Of a stretch of DNA of 64,000 bases, positions 8,539 to 17,377 are shown one piece after another (position 1 is the first letter of the stretch; the number at the start of each line of letters is the position of its first letter). The DNA is taken from assembly GCF_006538345.1 (NCBI RefSeq), contig NZ_BJKL01000003.1:412408-476407 (forward strand), written 5' to 3'. The notes under the pieces are model-generated. The model did no database searches. It was not told the DNA's origin and worked only from the letters and a program-made list of their open reading frames with translations. Origin of the DNA: Alteromonas sp. KUL49 (lineage in GTDB: Bacteria; Pseudomonadota; Gammaproteobacteria; Enterobacterales; Alteromonadaceae). Made by a program: the position numbers and the translations under genes.

Positions 8539-10330
8539 ATGTTCCCAACAGACAGTAAAATTCAGTATCAGCTAGCCATTCCAAACCCTGAGTATCATGA
8601 GTTCACCATTGAAATGACGGTACCAGCGCACAGCAGTGAGTCAGTGATGTTAACCCTACCTGCATGGATCCCGGGCAGTTACATGATTCGGGATTTTGCT
8701 AAAAGTATTGTTACCTTCGACGTTCAATCACTAGATGGCAATAATACAGTTGCATGGCATAAGGCAGACAAACAAACATGGGCTATTGAATCACACGGTA
8801 ACGCTTTTACCGTTTTATATACTGTTTACGCAAACGACCTTTCTATTCGCTCAGCATTCATCAACCATGAATACGCTTTTATCAATGGCACGAGCGCGTT
8901 CTTGCAAATAGAAGGGTCAGATGAAACACCTTGCGAACTCACTGTTATCAAACCAAACACATTAAATCCGCTCATCGAAACCAGCCTTCCGATGAGCATA
9001 GACAGTGACTCTTTATGGCAATTTACGTCGACCAACTACGACGACCTCATCGATCATCCGCTCTTTGTTGGTGAGTCTTTATCACAGAGTTTTTGGGTTG
9101 ATGGGATTGAGTTTGTGCTCCTATTCTCGGGAACTACGCCCGTAGACATTGAAAGAGTGACCAAGGACCTCATTCCGATTTGCGAGCACCATCTTTCACT
9201 GTTTGGTAAACCTTACCCTGTTACCCGCTATGTGTTCATGACATTACTCAGTGAATCCGGTTATGGCGGCTTAGAGCATATGAGTTCTACTGCGTTGCTT
9301 TATCCAAGATACGACCTACCGCTTATGGGTGAAAGCGATGAAAAGTCCGACGGTTACATAACGTTTCTGAGTTTGTGTAGCCATGAGCTTTTCCATACAT
9401 GGCACGTTAAACGTATTAAACCCGCAATAATGGTTACACCCGACTTGTCACAAGAAACGTATACCAATCAACTATGGATATATGAAGGTTTTTACGAGCT
9501 TTTACGATGATGTCACTCTGGCAAGAGCAGGCACTATTACGCCTCAAAAGTACTTAGATATTATTGCGCAAACTTTCACTCGTGTTGCTCAAAATGCAGG
9601 CCGTTTTAAACAGTCAATTGCAGAAAGTAGTTTTGACGCCTGGACCAAATTCTACAAGCAGGACGCCAGTGCCACCAATAATATTGTCAGCTACTACGCT
9701 AAGGGTGGCATTGTCGCCTTCGGCCTTGATCTTTTGTTACGCGAACAATCAAATAACCAAGTCAGCTTAGATTCAGTGATGCAAGTGCTGTGGCGTGACT
9801 ATGGGAAAGACCTCAAAGGCACACCAGATGACGTTATTCAAACGCTATGTACCAATGAGTTTTCTATTGACGTCTCTGACTACCTCAATGCTGTGGTGTA
9901 TGGTACACAAGATGTTCCACTCTCACAGTGGCTGTCAAATATAGGGATCAGCCTTCACTACAGAGCTCGAACTGGATTAGCGGACAAAGGCGGTATTTCC
10001 ACTTCGCCTGCGATTAAGCATCAGCTTGGCGCGACGGTTAAAGAGTCTTCTATTGGAGTAAAGGTAGCGCAAGTGTTCAATGGCTTGGCAGCGTCAATTG
10101 CAGGTATTTACGTAGGAGACACTATCATCGCCGTTAACGATACGGTAGCGTCTATGGCACTATTGCAACGCTTATTAGACACCAGTACCGGTGATAAAGT
10201 GAATGTTACTTTGATTCGTGACGGCAAACTGCTTACGGTTTCGCTTTCTCTCATTGAAGCTCAAAAAGATGTCTGCTACTTCTCCATCGATAATACTGCG
10301 CGATTCAATGAGTGGCTTGGAGTAAGTTAA
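8539..10330 (+). pseudogene. M61 glycyl-aminopeptidase-like protease with PDZ domain, frameshifted
   Basis: Two overlapping frames (8539-9510 and 9482-10330) together make one M61-family peptidase of about 596 residues. The first has the N-terminal beta domain, then the zinc motif SHELFHTWHVKR (H282, E283, H286), and breaks at the third zinc ligand region LWIYEGF. The second resumes with TSFYDDVTLARAGTI, the family continuation, and ends with a PDZ domain (AASIAGIYVGDTIIAVND). Dropping one T from the five-T run at 9489-9493 restores a continuous sequence WIYEGFTSFYDD. The rest shows no decay, so a sequencing error is the likely cause. As written, neither fragment would be an active protease. 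Confidence 0.85.
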
Positions 10331-10339
10331 ATCGTTGAA

Positions 10340-10379
10340 ACGGGTTCATCAAGCAACACTATCACTGTGGTGAACCCGT
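10340..10379. terminator. Hairpin between convergent M61 and M23 genes
   Basis: Inverted repeat ACGGGTTCA (10340-10348) and TGAACCCGT (10371-10379), perfect over nine bases. It straddles the end of the minus-strand M23 gene just downstream of the M61 gene, a likely shared terminator structure, though no long T-run follows. Confidence 0.45.
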
Positions 10380-11195
10380 AACGATAGTTTCTGGATCGAG
10401 TCGCATTGTACCTAAATTGATGCGCCAATCTAAATGAGGCCCTGTGGCTCGCCCAGTTTCCCCGATGGTACCGATGGCATCGCCCACTTTTATTTTATCA
10501 CCAACACTTACCGCTATTGTGTCTAAATGAAGAAAGGTCGAAAACACTCCCATACCGTGATCTAAGATCACGGTGTTTCCCGAATAATACAAATCATCCG
10601 CAAGCGTGACCGTTCCTGGTGCTGGAGCAGTCACTGGGGTTCCGGTAGGTCCACCCACATCAACGCCAAAGTGCGGTCGCTTAGGTACACCATTGAGTAC
10701 ACGTTGGCTGCCATAAACACCGGTAATTGGCCCTTTTGCAGGCCATACAAACCGAGTAAACACCGCGTCGATATCGGTTACCATAGAACGCGCTTTACTC
10801 ACATTGGCACCGTCTCGCCTGATACGTTCTAAAACCGCATGAGGTGGCGACACCATGTTTTGCGCCAACCCATCAATACGCTGAATATCGTATGTTCTTT
10901 CGGTTAACGTAAACTCTCGAACAAAACGACTTCCACTCTCAGTGACAACGGCAAACGTATGTTCCAGTTCGGCTTCTCTTTCAAAACCAACAACAAACTT
11001 ACCTTGAGCATTTACCTTAATCTCTTTGTCATCAAGATAAACGCTAGCGCCAGGGGGTATTTGCCCTCTCACTAAGCTACCTTGGGTAAGTTTTCCATTC
11101 AGTGTAAGAGGCACATCATCAGCAGATGCAAAACTACTTATCAGCACAAAAGCCAATGGTAACCACACAAAATGGGAGAATACTCGTTTACTCAT
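10362..11195 (-). CDS. M23-family (LytM-type) peptidase, exported
   Basis: A 277-residue protein with a signal peptide (cleavage likely after ASA near residue 25), a beta-rich middle region and a C-terminal LytM domain. The zinc motif HFGVD gives His175 and Asp179, and FLHL gives the conserved His223. The last motif is GPHLDWR, with His254 followed by Asp256 where classical LytM enzymes have a second histidine. The HLDW form recurs in related proteins as far as I recall, so the protein may still bind metal or may act as an amidase activator. The expected role is peptidoglycan cleavage in the periplasm. Confidence 0.88.
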   Translation of the reverse strand: MSKRVFSHFVWLPLAFVLISSFASADDVPLTLNGKLTQGSLVRGQIPPGASVYLDDKEIKVNAQGKFVVGFEREAELEHTFAVVTESGSRFVREFTLTERTYDIQRIDGLAQNMVSPPHAVLERIRRDGANVSKARSMVTDIDAVFTRFVWPAKGPITGVYGSQRVLNGVPKRPHFGVDVGGPTGTPVTAPAPGTVTLADDLYYSGNTVILDHGMGVFSTFLHLDTIAVSVGDKIKVGDAIGTIGETGRATGPHLDWRINLGTMRLDPETIVTGSPQ

Positions 11196-11225
11196 GGTTG
11201 TTTCCTGCTAACTGATAGTCTTTGG

Positions 11226-12101
11226 TTAGCCAGAGACCATGGCTCCCTTGCCAACGCCTTCGTAAGCAACAACTTTGACGCTTACATTGGGAGTACGCTT
11301 CTTTTGTTCTGACAACATAAATTGCGCTAAGCACTCAACAGTAGAGTCGGTTTCAATGACTTCACAGTCTGCTTTGGGAATGAGTATTTCAAAATACCCT
11401 TGTGATGACTCATATCCATAGCAATAGTAATCATCAGGGGCACTTACTTCCCCAATAATTTTGCGGTCTTGATAACTAATTTCATCTTCTTGCGTAGAAA
11501 TATAGATATCTTCCCAACGCTTAGCCCAATAGGCTTGCTCTTCGTGGTTAAGCACTCCGTCGATATAGATATCAACTTTGGAACGGTGACCGTGAGCAAT
11601 GCGCTGGCAGTTACCGTCGTGCTTCTTTAGACCATGTGTGTAGTGGTAAAAAGGTGTAGGTATTATCTCAGTGCGCAAATGTAGGGTGATATTATCTACG
11701 TTATCTGGCAAATGTGTGGCGAGGACTTCTTTTAGATAAACACTCACCGATTCCATAGTAATGCGTTGAGCATACAAAATTGCATAGGCTTCAGGCGGAC
11801 AATGCAACATTATGTGTTTGTTGTCGGTGTACTCAAAGCGGATCTCTACTTGGCCGCTATCGTCATCGTTAAACACATCGCATTTTTCATAGTCGGCTGG
11901 GATCAGCAACTTATGGTCAACATATTCATCGATGAGGCGCTTAAGATCTTTTTTCACCTTACCGAAGTCCTGAACCATACTCTCTTCGTTGAGCTCACCG
12001 TCTAAAACGACATCAACAATCCAGCTTTCTCCTACCATGCCACGCTCTGGGCAAAGGTAAGAAAAATCCATCACTGTTAAATCGTTAACAAATAACTGCA
12101 T
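11226..12101 (-). CDS. Tandem 6-pyruvoyl-tetrahydropterin synthase-like (QueD family) protein
   Basis: A 291-residue protein, about twice the length of a single QueD or PTPS unit. The N-terminal half (starting LFVNDLTVMDFSYLCPERG) looks like a degenerate copy. The C-terminal half has the zinc-type histidines in KHDGNCQRIAHGHRSKV. Enzymes of this fold act on dihydroneopterin triphosphate to make 6-carboxy- or 6-pyruvoyl-tetrahydropterin, which leads to queuosine or other pterins. No other queuosine gene is nearby. The fused form is annotated as 6-carboxytetrahydropterin synthase in marine gammaproteobacteria as far as I recall; the actual product is not certain. Confidence 0.78.
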   Translation of the reverse strand: MQLFVNDLTVMDFSYLCPERGMVGESWIVDVVLDGELNEESMVQDFGKVKKDLKRLIDEYVDHKLLIPADYEKCDVFNDDDSGQVEIRFEYTDNKHIMLHCPPEAYAILYAQRITMESVSVYLKEVLATHLPDNVDNITLHLRTEIIPTPFYHYTHGLKKHDGNCQRIAHGHRSKVDIYIDGVLNHEEQAYWAKRWEDIYISTQEDEISYQDRKIIGEVSAPDDYYCYGYESSQGYFEILIPKADCEVIETDSTVECLAQFMLSEQKKRTPNVSVKVVAYEGVGKGAMVSG

Positions 12102-12166
12102 AACAACCTTAATTACTTTTGTTCAATCTTGCGGGTAACGCTGTGGCTACACCAATTATTCCGCGT

Positions 12167-12172
12167 ATTATA
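12167..12172 (-). promoter_or_regulatory. Candidate -10 box for the pterin synthase-like gene
   Basis: On the minus strand these bases read TATAAT, about 65 bases upstream of the gene starting at 12101. No good -35 hexamer is visible at the right distance, so this is a weak call from one hexamer only. Confidence 0.3.
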
Positions 12173-12198
12173 CGGGTTTTACGCCTAATCCCCAGTGT

Positions 12199-13241
12199 TT
12201 AATCACCTCGGCGGTTTAACTGATCTTTTAAGTTCGGTGGAAGGCCTTTAAGTGTAAGTGTATCCGTTGCCGGATCGTAGAAAACTCTATCGCCCAACAA
12301 CTTTCTATCGAAGCTTAATGATATACCGCCGCCCTGGCCGGTAAACTTAGCGAGCTGACGAAGCGCCGCGGGATCCGGTTGAATTTCGTTCTCTAAAGGC
12401 GTTTCAAGCTGCGACGTAAAGGTAGAAAAATTTGCGCTATCGTCTTCTGCTGCTGGAAGTCGGGTTGCCAGTTCTGCAACAGACAAACTCTCGCCAGCAT
12501 CTATTTTTTCTTTAAAATAGGTTTTTACTTCTTCCCGATGCTGATGCTGCTCCTGTGGATCAAGTGACTCACTGGCAAGGTACGCATCCACACTAGAAAT
12601 AAGCTGCTTGTTCTGTTGCTTTATGTCCACTAGCTCTTCGCAACCCACAAACTGCATGAAAAAGTCGGAAACTTTACGTCCCATACGCCCTTTAATAAAG
12701 CTTACGTATCGCGCTTGCTCAGGCTGAACTTCCCACTGAGTAAGGTCAATTCGTACCGCTAATTGCATTCGCGCTAGGTCTAAATGTTCTCTGGACGATA
12801 GCTCTAGTGCTTGAGTCACCTCAACGTGAGAGCGCGTATTAAGCAGTGCTATCATTAGATATTGAGTCGCCAAATATTCGTATTGGCAAAAAATCAAAAA
12901 GCCTGTTTCTACTGTGCCAGTATCGGCAAGAGTTTTTACCAGTCGATCAGCAGAGAACACTGAGAACTGATGAAAATCATCTTCTAAAAGCTCACCACCC
13001 GCTTTTTCTTATCTAAAAACGCTTTTAACCCATCGGCAAAAGCACTGTCTGCGTCATCACTGTCAACAAAGTGCCCTACGCCCTTACCAGGCTTGCTGTT
13101 AAAGCTATGGTTGATTTGATGGGCAAGTAACTCTATTTCTGGCGTAACCGCTAAGCAATTGTCTCGCGGAATCGCTTGAATTTTATCCTCTTTGTTTAAA
13201 ATCAAACGGTGAACAACAAAGTGATGGATAAGTGCGCTCAT
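12199..13241 (-). pseudogene. yejK: Nucleoid-associated protein YejK/NdpA, frameshifted
   Basis: Two minus-strand frames together match YejK. The first (13241-12984) begins MSALIHHFVVHRLIL and stops after FLDKKK. The second (through 12199) carries ADRLVKTLADTGTVETGF, the segment KGRMGRKVSDFFMQF and the conserved C-terminus YDPATDTLTLKGLPPNLKDQ. Adding one base to the five-T run (plus strand) at 13003-13007 joins them as FLDKKKAGGELLEDDF and gives about 347 residues, close to the 335 of E. coli. The divergent yejL-yejM pair supports the identity. Sequencing error is the likely cause; the protein would be a nucleoid-associated DNA-binding protein. Confidence 0.88.
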
Positions 13242-13397
13242 AGATAAATTAGTATCCTGTACAAAAAACGTAGGCTTAGGGCCTAAAAATGCGGGATTTT
13301 AGAATGAATGATTGTTATCACTCAAACAACGATTATAATCATTTTATTATCAAAACCATTCTTTTTGTAAAAGAATTCATAAAAAAGAGGCGTTACA

Positions 13398-13613
13398 ATG
13401 CCCCAAAACAGTCGATACAGTAATACTGATTTCGAAGCGCTAATGAACGAAGTGATTCTTACTCTTGAAAAACAAGACGCCGACCGTGATTTGTCGCTCA
13501 TGGTACTCGGTAATGTAATTACCCATATCTTGAACACGCAGGTAGCGGAAAAAGACCGTGAAGCTATGGCAACGCAGTTTGCCAACGTTTTAGTTAAAAG
13601 TGTAAAGAGCTAA
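13398..13613 (+). CDS. yejL: YejL family protein (DUF1414)
   Basis: A 71-residue cytoplasmic protein with the family core FEALMNEVILTLEKQDADRD and the segment LMVLGNVITHI. YejL proteins are small helical proteins of unknown function, conserved upstream of yejM. The arrangement here, divergent from yejK and 12 bases before yejM, is the same as in E. coli. The ATG has AGAGGC upstream. Confidence 0.92.
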   Translation: MPQNSRYSNTDFEALMNEVILTLEKQDADRDLSLMVLGNVITHILNTQVAEKDREAMATQFANVLVKSVKS

Positions 13614-13625
13614 CTGGGATCCATT

Positions 13626-15143
13626 ATGATCTTGGCAGAATCACCTCGACGTCAACGGGTCGCTAAGCTTGTTAGCTGGGGACATTGGTTTGCACTGGCG
13701 AATATCATTATCGCTGTTGTTATAGCCTCAATATTTATCTTTTCATCCCCTATTCCCAGTACCGCGCTGGGTACTGTGTATTTGCTTAGCAACTGGCTTG
13801 GGCACATAGGCTTTCTTACCTTTTTCGGTTTTGTCATTTTTATACTCCCCTTGTGTTACCTCGTCAGTAATACTCGCTTTATCAAAGGAATATCCTCCGC
13901 TGTGGCAGCCTTTGGGCTGGCGCTACTTGCCTTCGATGCCTTGCTATACAACAGAACGGGCTTTCACATTAGTTTTCAGGCCGCCGACTTACTCAAGAAT
14001 GAGGCGCAAAACCAGATTGGTGTATTTAGCTGGCAACAGTGGGTATTTTTACTTCTGTTGTTTTTGGTGTGGTTTGGATTTCAATTAGTATTAGCTAATG
14101 CAATTTGGAAGCGTGTAGAAAAATTCTCACAGTTTAAAGTGGGGATGCCCGTCGCCTCATTGTTTGTCACCTGCTTCGCGGCAAGTCATATTGTTCATGT
14201 ATGGGCAGACGCCAATCTATATCAGCCTATTATCAAACAGGACAATATGTTTCCGCTGTCGTACCCCGCAACGGCAAAAACTACCATGTCTCGCTACGGA
14301 CTGCTCGACCTTACTGCTTACCAAGAGCGAAAAGCATTACAGTTTGATTCAACGATTCATCAGATCCGCTATCCTTCACAGCCCGTGTATTGCTCTATCG
14401 ATACAACTCGGGATTTTTCAGTGCTAGTGCAAATTGATGATGCTGAAATTAGCGCGAGTACAACTGCAAATTTAACTCAATTCGACCAATTCTATACCAC
14501 AGCCACCTCGGTGAAGGGGCTAGTGAATTCGGTACTTTTTGGTGTACCAGAGATTTATCAAGCGAGCCTAGATACGGCGAGACCTGTATTACTCGCTTTA
14601 CCTACAGGGTTTGGCATGCCGGTGTCGGTGTATGCTGACACACAATATCTGGGTGTTATTCCAAAATCTTATGCGTCTGACGCTTTTACTGAGGCTAACG
14701 GACTGTCGGTAGCATTTTTGACCGCAAGTCAGATTGAAAGCTTTCTTAACAGCACCAATACCGATGAGCAGAACATTATTGTTGCTACTGGGTTTGGCGA
14801 TGCGGAAAAAGCAGGCTCGCTTTTCACCAACCTGAATATTGCCGCTAGTGTTGCAAGTACCGAAGACTTGGCACCCACAGTGCTCGGTGTACTTGGTTGT
14901 AATGCAAGCCCGAGTTACTACTCTACGGGGCAAAACTTAGTAGCGCCCAGCCGAAACTGGTTAGTGAGTACGTCTGGTGAACGTGTAGTCGTACTTCATA
15001 ATGGTATTCGCACTGAAGTCCTCAGTAATGGCAGCTACACGCTAACCAATGCAAGTACACTTGAAAGAAGTAACGAACAACTCAATGTGGACCTACTAAG
15101 CCAAGCCATTAAACACCTTTCGATGTTCTCTTCGCAAAACTAG
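13626..15143 (+). CDS. yejM: YejM/PbgA-like inner-membrane protein with shortened periplasmic domain
   Basis: A 505-residue protein. The N-terminal DUF3413 region (about 1-200) has five hydrophobic segments and family sequences such as LLAFDALLYNRTGFHI. The periplasmic part is related to the sulfatase-like fold of YejM/PbgA, which regulates LPS synthesis through LapB and FtsH in E. coli. It is about 80 residues shorter than the E. coli protein, and the start of the domain reads VLVQIDDAEISAS where E. coli has VLVTLDALRFDAL. The mid-domain segment is largely missing. The ending (YSTGQNLVAPSRNWLVST) is still recognisable. A regulatory rather than catalytic role fits. The stop overlaps the end of the convergent gmhB. 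Confidence 0.85.
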   Translation: MILAESPRRQRVAKLVSWGHWFALANIIIAVVIASIFIFSSPIPSTALGTVYLLSNWLGHIGFLTFFGFVIFILPLCYLVSNTRFIKGISSAVAAFGLALLAFDALLYNRTGFHISFQAADLLKNEAQNQIGVFSWQQWVFLLLLFLVWFGFQLVLANAIWKRVEKFSQFKVGMPVASLFVTCFAASHIVHVWADANLYQPIIKQDNMFPLSYPATAKTTMSRYGLLDLTAYQERKALQFDSTIHQIRYPSQPVYCSIDTTRDFSVLVQIDDAEISASTTANLTQFDQFYTTATSVKGLVNSVLFGVPEIYQASLDTARPVLLALPTGFGMPVSVYADTQYLGVIPKSYASDAFTEANGLSVAFLTASQIESFLNSTNTDEQNIIVATGFGDAEKAGSLFTNLNIAASVASTEDLAPTVLGVLGCNASPSYYSTGQNLVAPSRNWLVSTSGERVVVLHNGIRTEVLSNGSYTLTNASTLERSNEQLNVDLLSQAIKHLSMFSSQN

Positions 15144-15706
15144 GGCTGTATCTCGTTCAGCCCTTCTACGATGTCAACGTTGGTCATATCTGCATTTTGT
15201 GGAATGGGCTTCCCGCGCAAAAAGTAGTGTTTTGAAACGCTTGCGGTTTGCGCGGCAACGATGTCTCTCCAGCTATCACCAATCATAATGCTGTTTTCAA
15301 CATCAATGTTTAGCTCTGCTACTGCATCGTAAAACATACCGGCCTTTGGCTTTCTGCATTGACATTCAACAGTGAACTTTCCATCACCTTGATCAGGATG
15401 ATGAGGACAAAAATACACGGGAACATCTACGATCCCCTTGCTGGTAAAAACTTCTTGTACCTTGTTCATCAAATGCTTGAAGTCGCTTACTTCATACATG
15501 CCTCGCGCAATACCTGATTGATTGGTAACAACAACAGGTAGATAACCGGCTTTTTGAAAGCGCAGTAAGAGTTCAAATATACCGTCAACAAAATCAAACT
15601 GTTCGAACTGGTAGACGTATCCTTTATCCACATTAATGACGCCATCTCTGTCCAAAAAGAGTGCTCTAGTCTTTTTTACCGTTGGGTTCACGCTGTTTTC
15701 TTCCAT
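15140..15706 (-). CDS. gmhB: D-glycero-beta-D-manno-heptose-1,7-bisphosphate 7-phosphatase
   Basis: A HAD-superfamily phosphatase of about 188 residues. The nucleophile motif is LFLDRDGVIN, the threonine motif is VVTNQSGIARG, and a zinc-site cluster CPHHPDQG...CQCRKP and the acidic motif MIGDSWRDI follow. It removes the 7-phosphate in ADP-heptose synthesis for the LPS inner core. The start at 15706 (MEENSVNP) is chosen because the segment before it is unlike the family. It overlaps the 3' end of rlmA by about 19 bases, so the two form an operon. Confidence 0.92.
   Translation of the reverse strand: MEENSVNPTVKKTRALFLDRDGVINVDKGYVYQFEQFDFVDGIFELLLRFQKAGYLPVVVTNQSGIARGMYEVSDFKHLMNKVQEVFTSKGIVDVPVYFCPHHPDQGDGKFTVECQCRKPKAGMFYDAVAELNIDVENSIMIGDSWRDIVAAQTASVSKHYFLRGKPIPQNADMTNVDIVEGLNEIQP
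15142..15164. terminator. Hairpin at the yejM/gmhB convergent ends
   Basis: AGGGCTG (15142-15148) and CAGCCCT (15158-15164) form a seven-base stem with a nine-base loop, overlapping the two stop codons. A short run TTC follows; strength is uncertain. Confidence 0.4.
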
Positions 15707-16514
15707 ACTTGTAAATGAAAATCTGCGGTGACTTGGGTGAGTGATCGACACATTTGATCAATACTATCTTTGGGAAGCTTCCAATAAAAAGGCGTCATTT
15801 TTATTAGCGCTAACGCCTGCTCGGGTGCGTCAAAAGCTAGCGTGAATTGGATGTTCTTCGTAGTGAGAAGTGAAAACCCCTCTCGCTCTGACGATGGAAG
15901 CGTGTGCTTGCGCGGAGAGTCGTACACAAGCGATTTAAGCTCAAACAAATGCATTGGTGCAGGGTCAACGGTAAGAAGAACTCCCTCTTCTCCTAGAACC
16001 CTTTCATATTCCTCGTTTTTACCCGGCGCGAATACTTGGATGATCGCATTTAAAGATTCGTTTTCGATTGGCAGATCAAAACTGCTCGCCACAGCAAAAT
16101 TCAACGACTTGATTTTTTTGCAGCAAGGTCAACCGCTACTTTTGAAATATCGCTACCACTGGCGTTGATCTCGTAACCGAGTTTAGCAAGAGCGTCATAG
16201 CAATACGAAAGATACGCCCCTTCTCCGCAACCTGCGTCATACAACTGAATGGGGTGACTATTGCCTTTGGGGATCTCGTTATCTAGAACATCTACCATGG
16301 CCTCCATCAAAGGCAGATAACCGCCGGCCTCATGAAACTCCCTTCGTGCGAGAACCATGGCTTTGTCGTCACCCGGTTGCTTTGACTTTTTGAATTGCAC
16401 CGGCAGTAAGTTCACATAACCTGACTTGGCTTTATCAAAACTGTGATTATTCTCACATTTCACAGGCTGATGAGTAATGTCTATTGGGCTAGTGCAAAGC
16501 GGACAACGCCACAT
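15688..16514 (-). pseudogene. rlmA: 23S rRNA (guanine745-N1)-methyltransferase RlmA, frameshifted
   Basis: Two frames join into an RlmA-like protein of about 275 residues, close to the E. coli size. The first part starts at 16514 (MWRCPLCTSPI) with a four-cysteine zinc finger, then SGYVNLLPVQFKKSKQPGD and the SAM motif DAGCGEGAYL, and stops after AAKK. The second resumes with LNFAVASSFDLPIENES and ends FHLQVWKKTA. Adding one base to the seven-T run (plus strand) at 16113-16119 gives a continuous AAKKIKSLNFAV. It should methylate G745 of 23S rRNA. The break looks like a sequencing error. Confidence 0.87.
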
Positions 16515-16588
16515 AAATAAATCTTCAGATAAAAAGTAAAATGAAATTTTACCAGATTTACGCAAATGTCTGACACAAATTGTCACGA

Positions 16589-16605
16589 TATCTAACAGTT
16601 AGATA
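16589..16605. promoter_or_regulatory. 17-bp perfect inverted repeat between rlmA and the RstA-like gene
   Basis: TATCTAAC, one base, GTTAGATA: eight-base arms, perfect. It lies between divergent genes, about 55 bases before the preferred start of the response regulator, as expected of an operator, possibly autoregulatory. It does not match the RstA box known from enterobacteria. Confidence 0.5.
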
Positions 16606-16660
16606 AGTTACAGTGGTGAAAATACCAACCACTACATATTTGAAGGGATGTTTACCCTAC

Positions 16661-17362
16661 ATGGCGCATGACAATACAATTGCTCTCGTTGAAGATGACG
16701 GCGAATTGGCAACTCTCATTGGTGAGTACCTAACCAATCAAGGTTTCCACATCAGCATATTTCACAATGCTGAAGACGCCATGCAGCATATCGTTAAAGC
16801 ACAGCCCGCACTGGTTATTCTAGATATTATGCTACCTGGAATGAGCGGAATGGATCTGTGTAAAAAGATACGCGCCGAGTATCACGGTTTTATTCTGATG
16901 CAAACCGCCCTTGAAGATGATATCGACCAGATGATGGGGCTAGAATTTGGCGCTGATGACTACGTCATTAAACAAGTACAACCTAGATTACTACTGAGTC
17001 GAATTAGGGCGCTACTGCGTCGTTCAGAGCGGCAAAAGATCAATGATGAAAGTCATAATACCTCAACGACGACTTCTGTAGGGCCATTAAAGATAAATAC
17101 CAAAGATAGGTCTGTAACCTTGTACGATACACAGGTTGATTTAACCTGTGCAGAGTTCGAACTCCTTGAACTTTTGATTAAATCAGTAGGTAATGTTGTT
17201 AGTCGTGATGATATTCTTCAACAACTGCGTGGTTTCGACTACGATGGATTCGACCGCTCCATTGACCGGCGAATTTCTAGATTGCGGAAAAAGGTTCAAG
17301 GTAAAGACGGAACTGAGCTTATAAAAACTATACGTGGTGTTGGTTATCAATTGTGTTTATAG
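16661..17362 (+). CDS. OmpR-family response regulator, RstA-like
   Basis: A response regulator of about 233 residues. The receiver has the acidic pocket EDD (11-13), phospho-acceptor Asp55 in ILDIMLPG and the motif GADDYVIKQVQPR, which carries Gln where most have Pro after the lysine, as the RstA group also departs from KP. The winged-helix domain contains QQLRGFDYDGFDRSIDRRIS and ends in IRGVGYQL, close to RstA of E. coli. A GTG at 16613 is also in frame; 16661 is preferred because homologues begin here, though the ribosome site is poor. The partner kinase follows 15 bases downstream. Confidence 0.88.
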   Translation: MAHDNTIALVEDDGELATLIGEYLTNQGFHISIFHNAEDAMQHIVKAQPALVILDIMLPGMSGMDLCKKIRAEYHGFILMQTALEDDIDQMMGLEFGADDYVIKQVQPRLLLSRIRALLRRSERQKINDESHNTSTTTSVGPLKINTKDRSVTLYDTQVDLTCAEFELLELLIKSVGNVVSRDDILQQLRGFDYDGFDRSIDRRISRLRKKVQGKDGTELIKTIRGVGYQLCL

Positions 17363-17377
17363 AAGGAACTATAAAAC

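Noticed and set aside
9482..9510. Programmed -1 frameshift in the M61 gene
   Set aside because: No slippery heptamer with downstream structure was recognised, and six other homopolymer breaks in the window make an error more likely.
13300..13380. Fur box in the yejK/yejL gap
   Set aside because: An A/T-rich stretch partly resembles a Fur site, but the match to the 19-base consensus is only moderate and A/T-rich promoters give such matches by chance.
15688..16514. Two separate small methyltransferase genes
   Set aside because: The halves correspond exactly to the N- and C-terminal parts of RlmA and join by one base in a T run.
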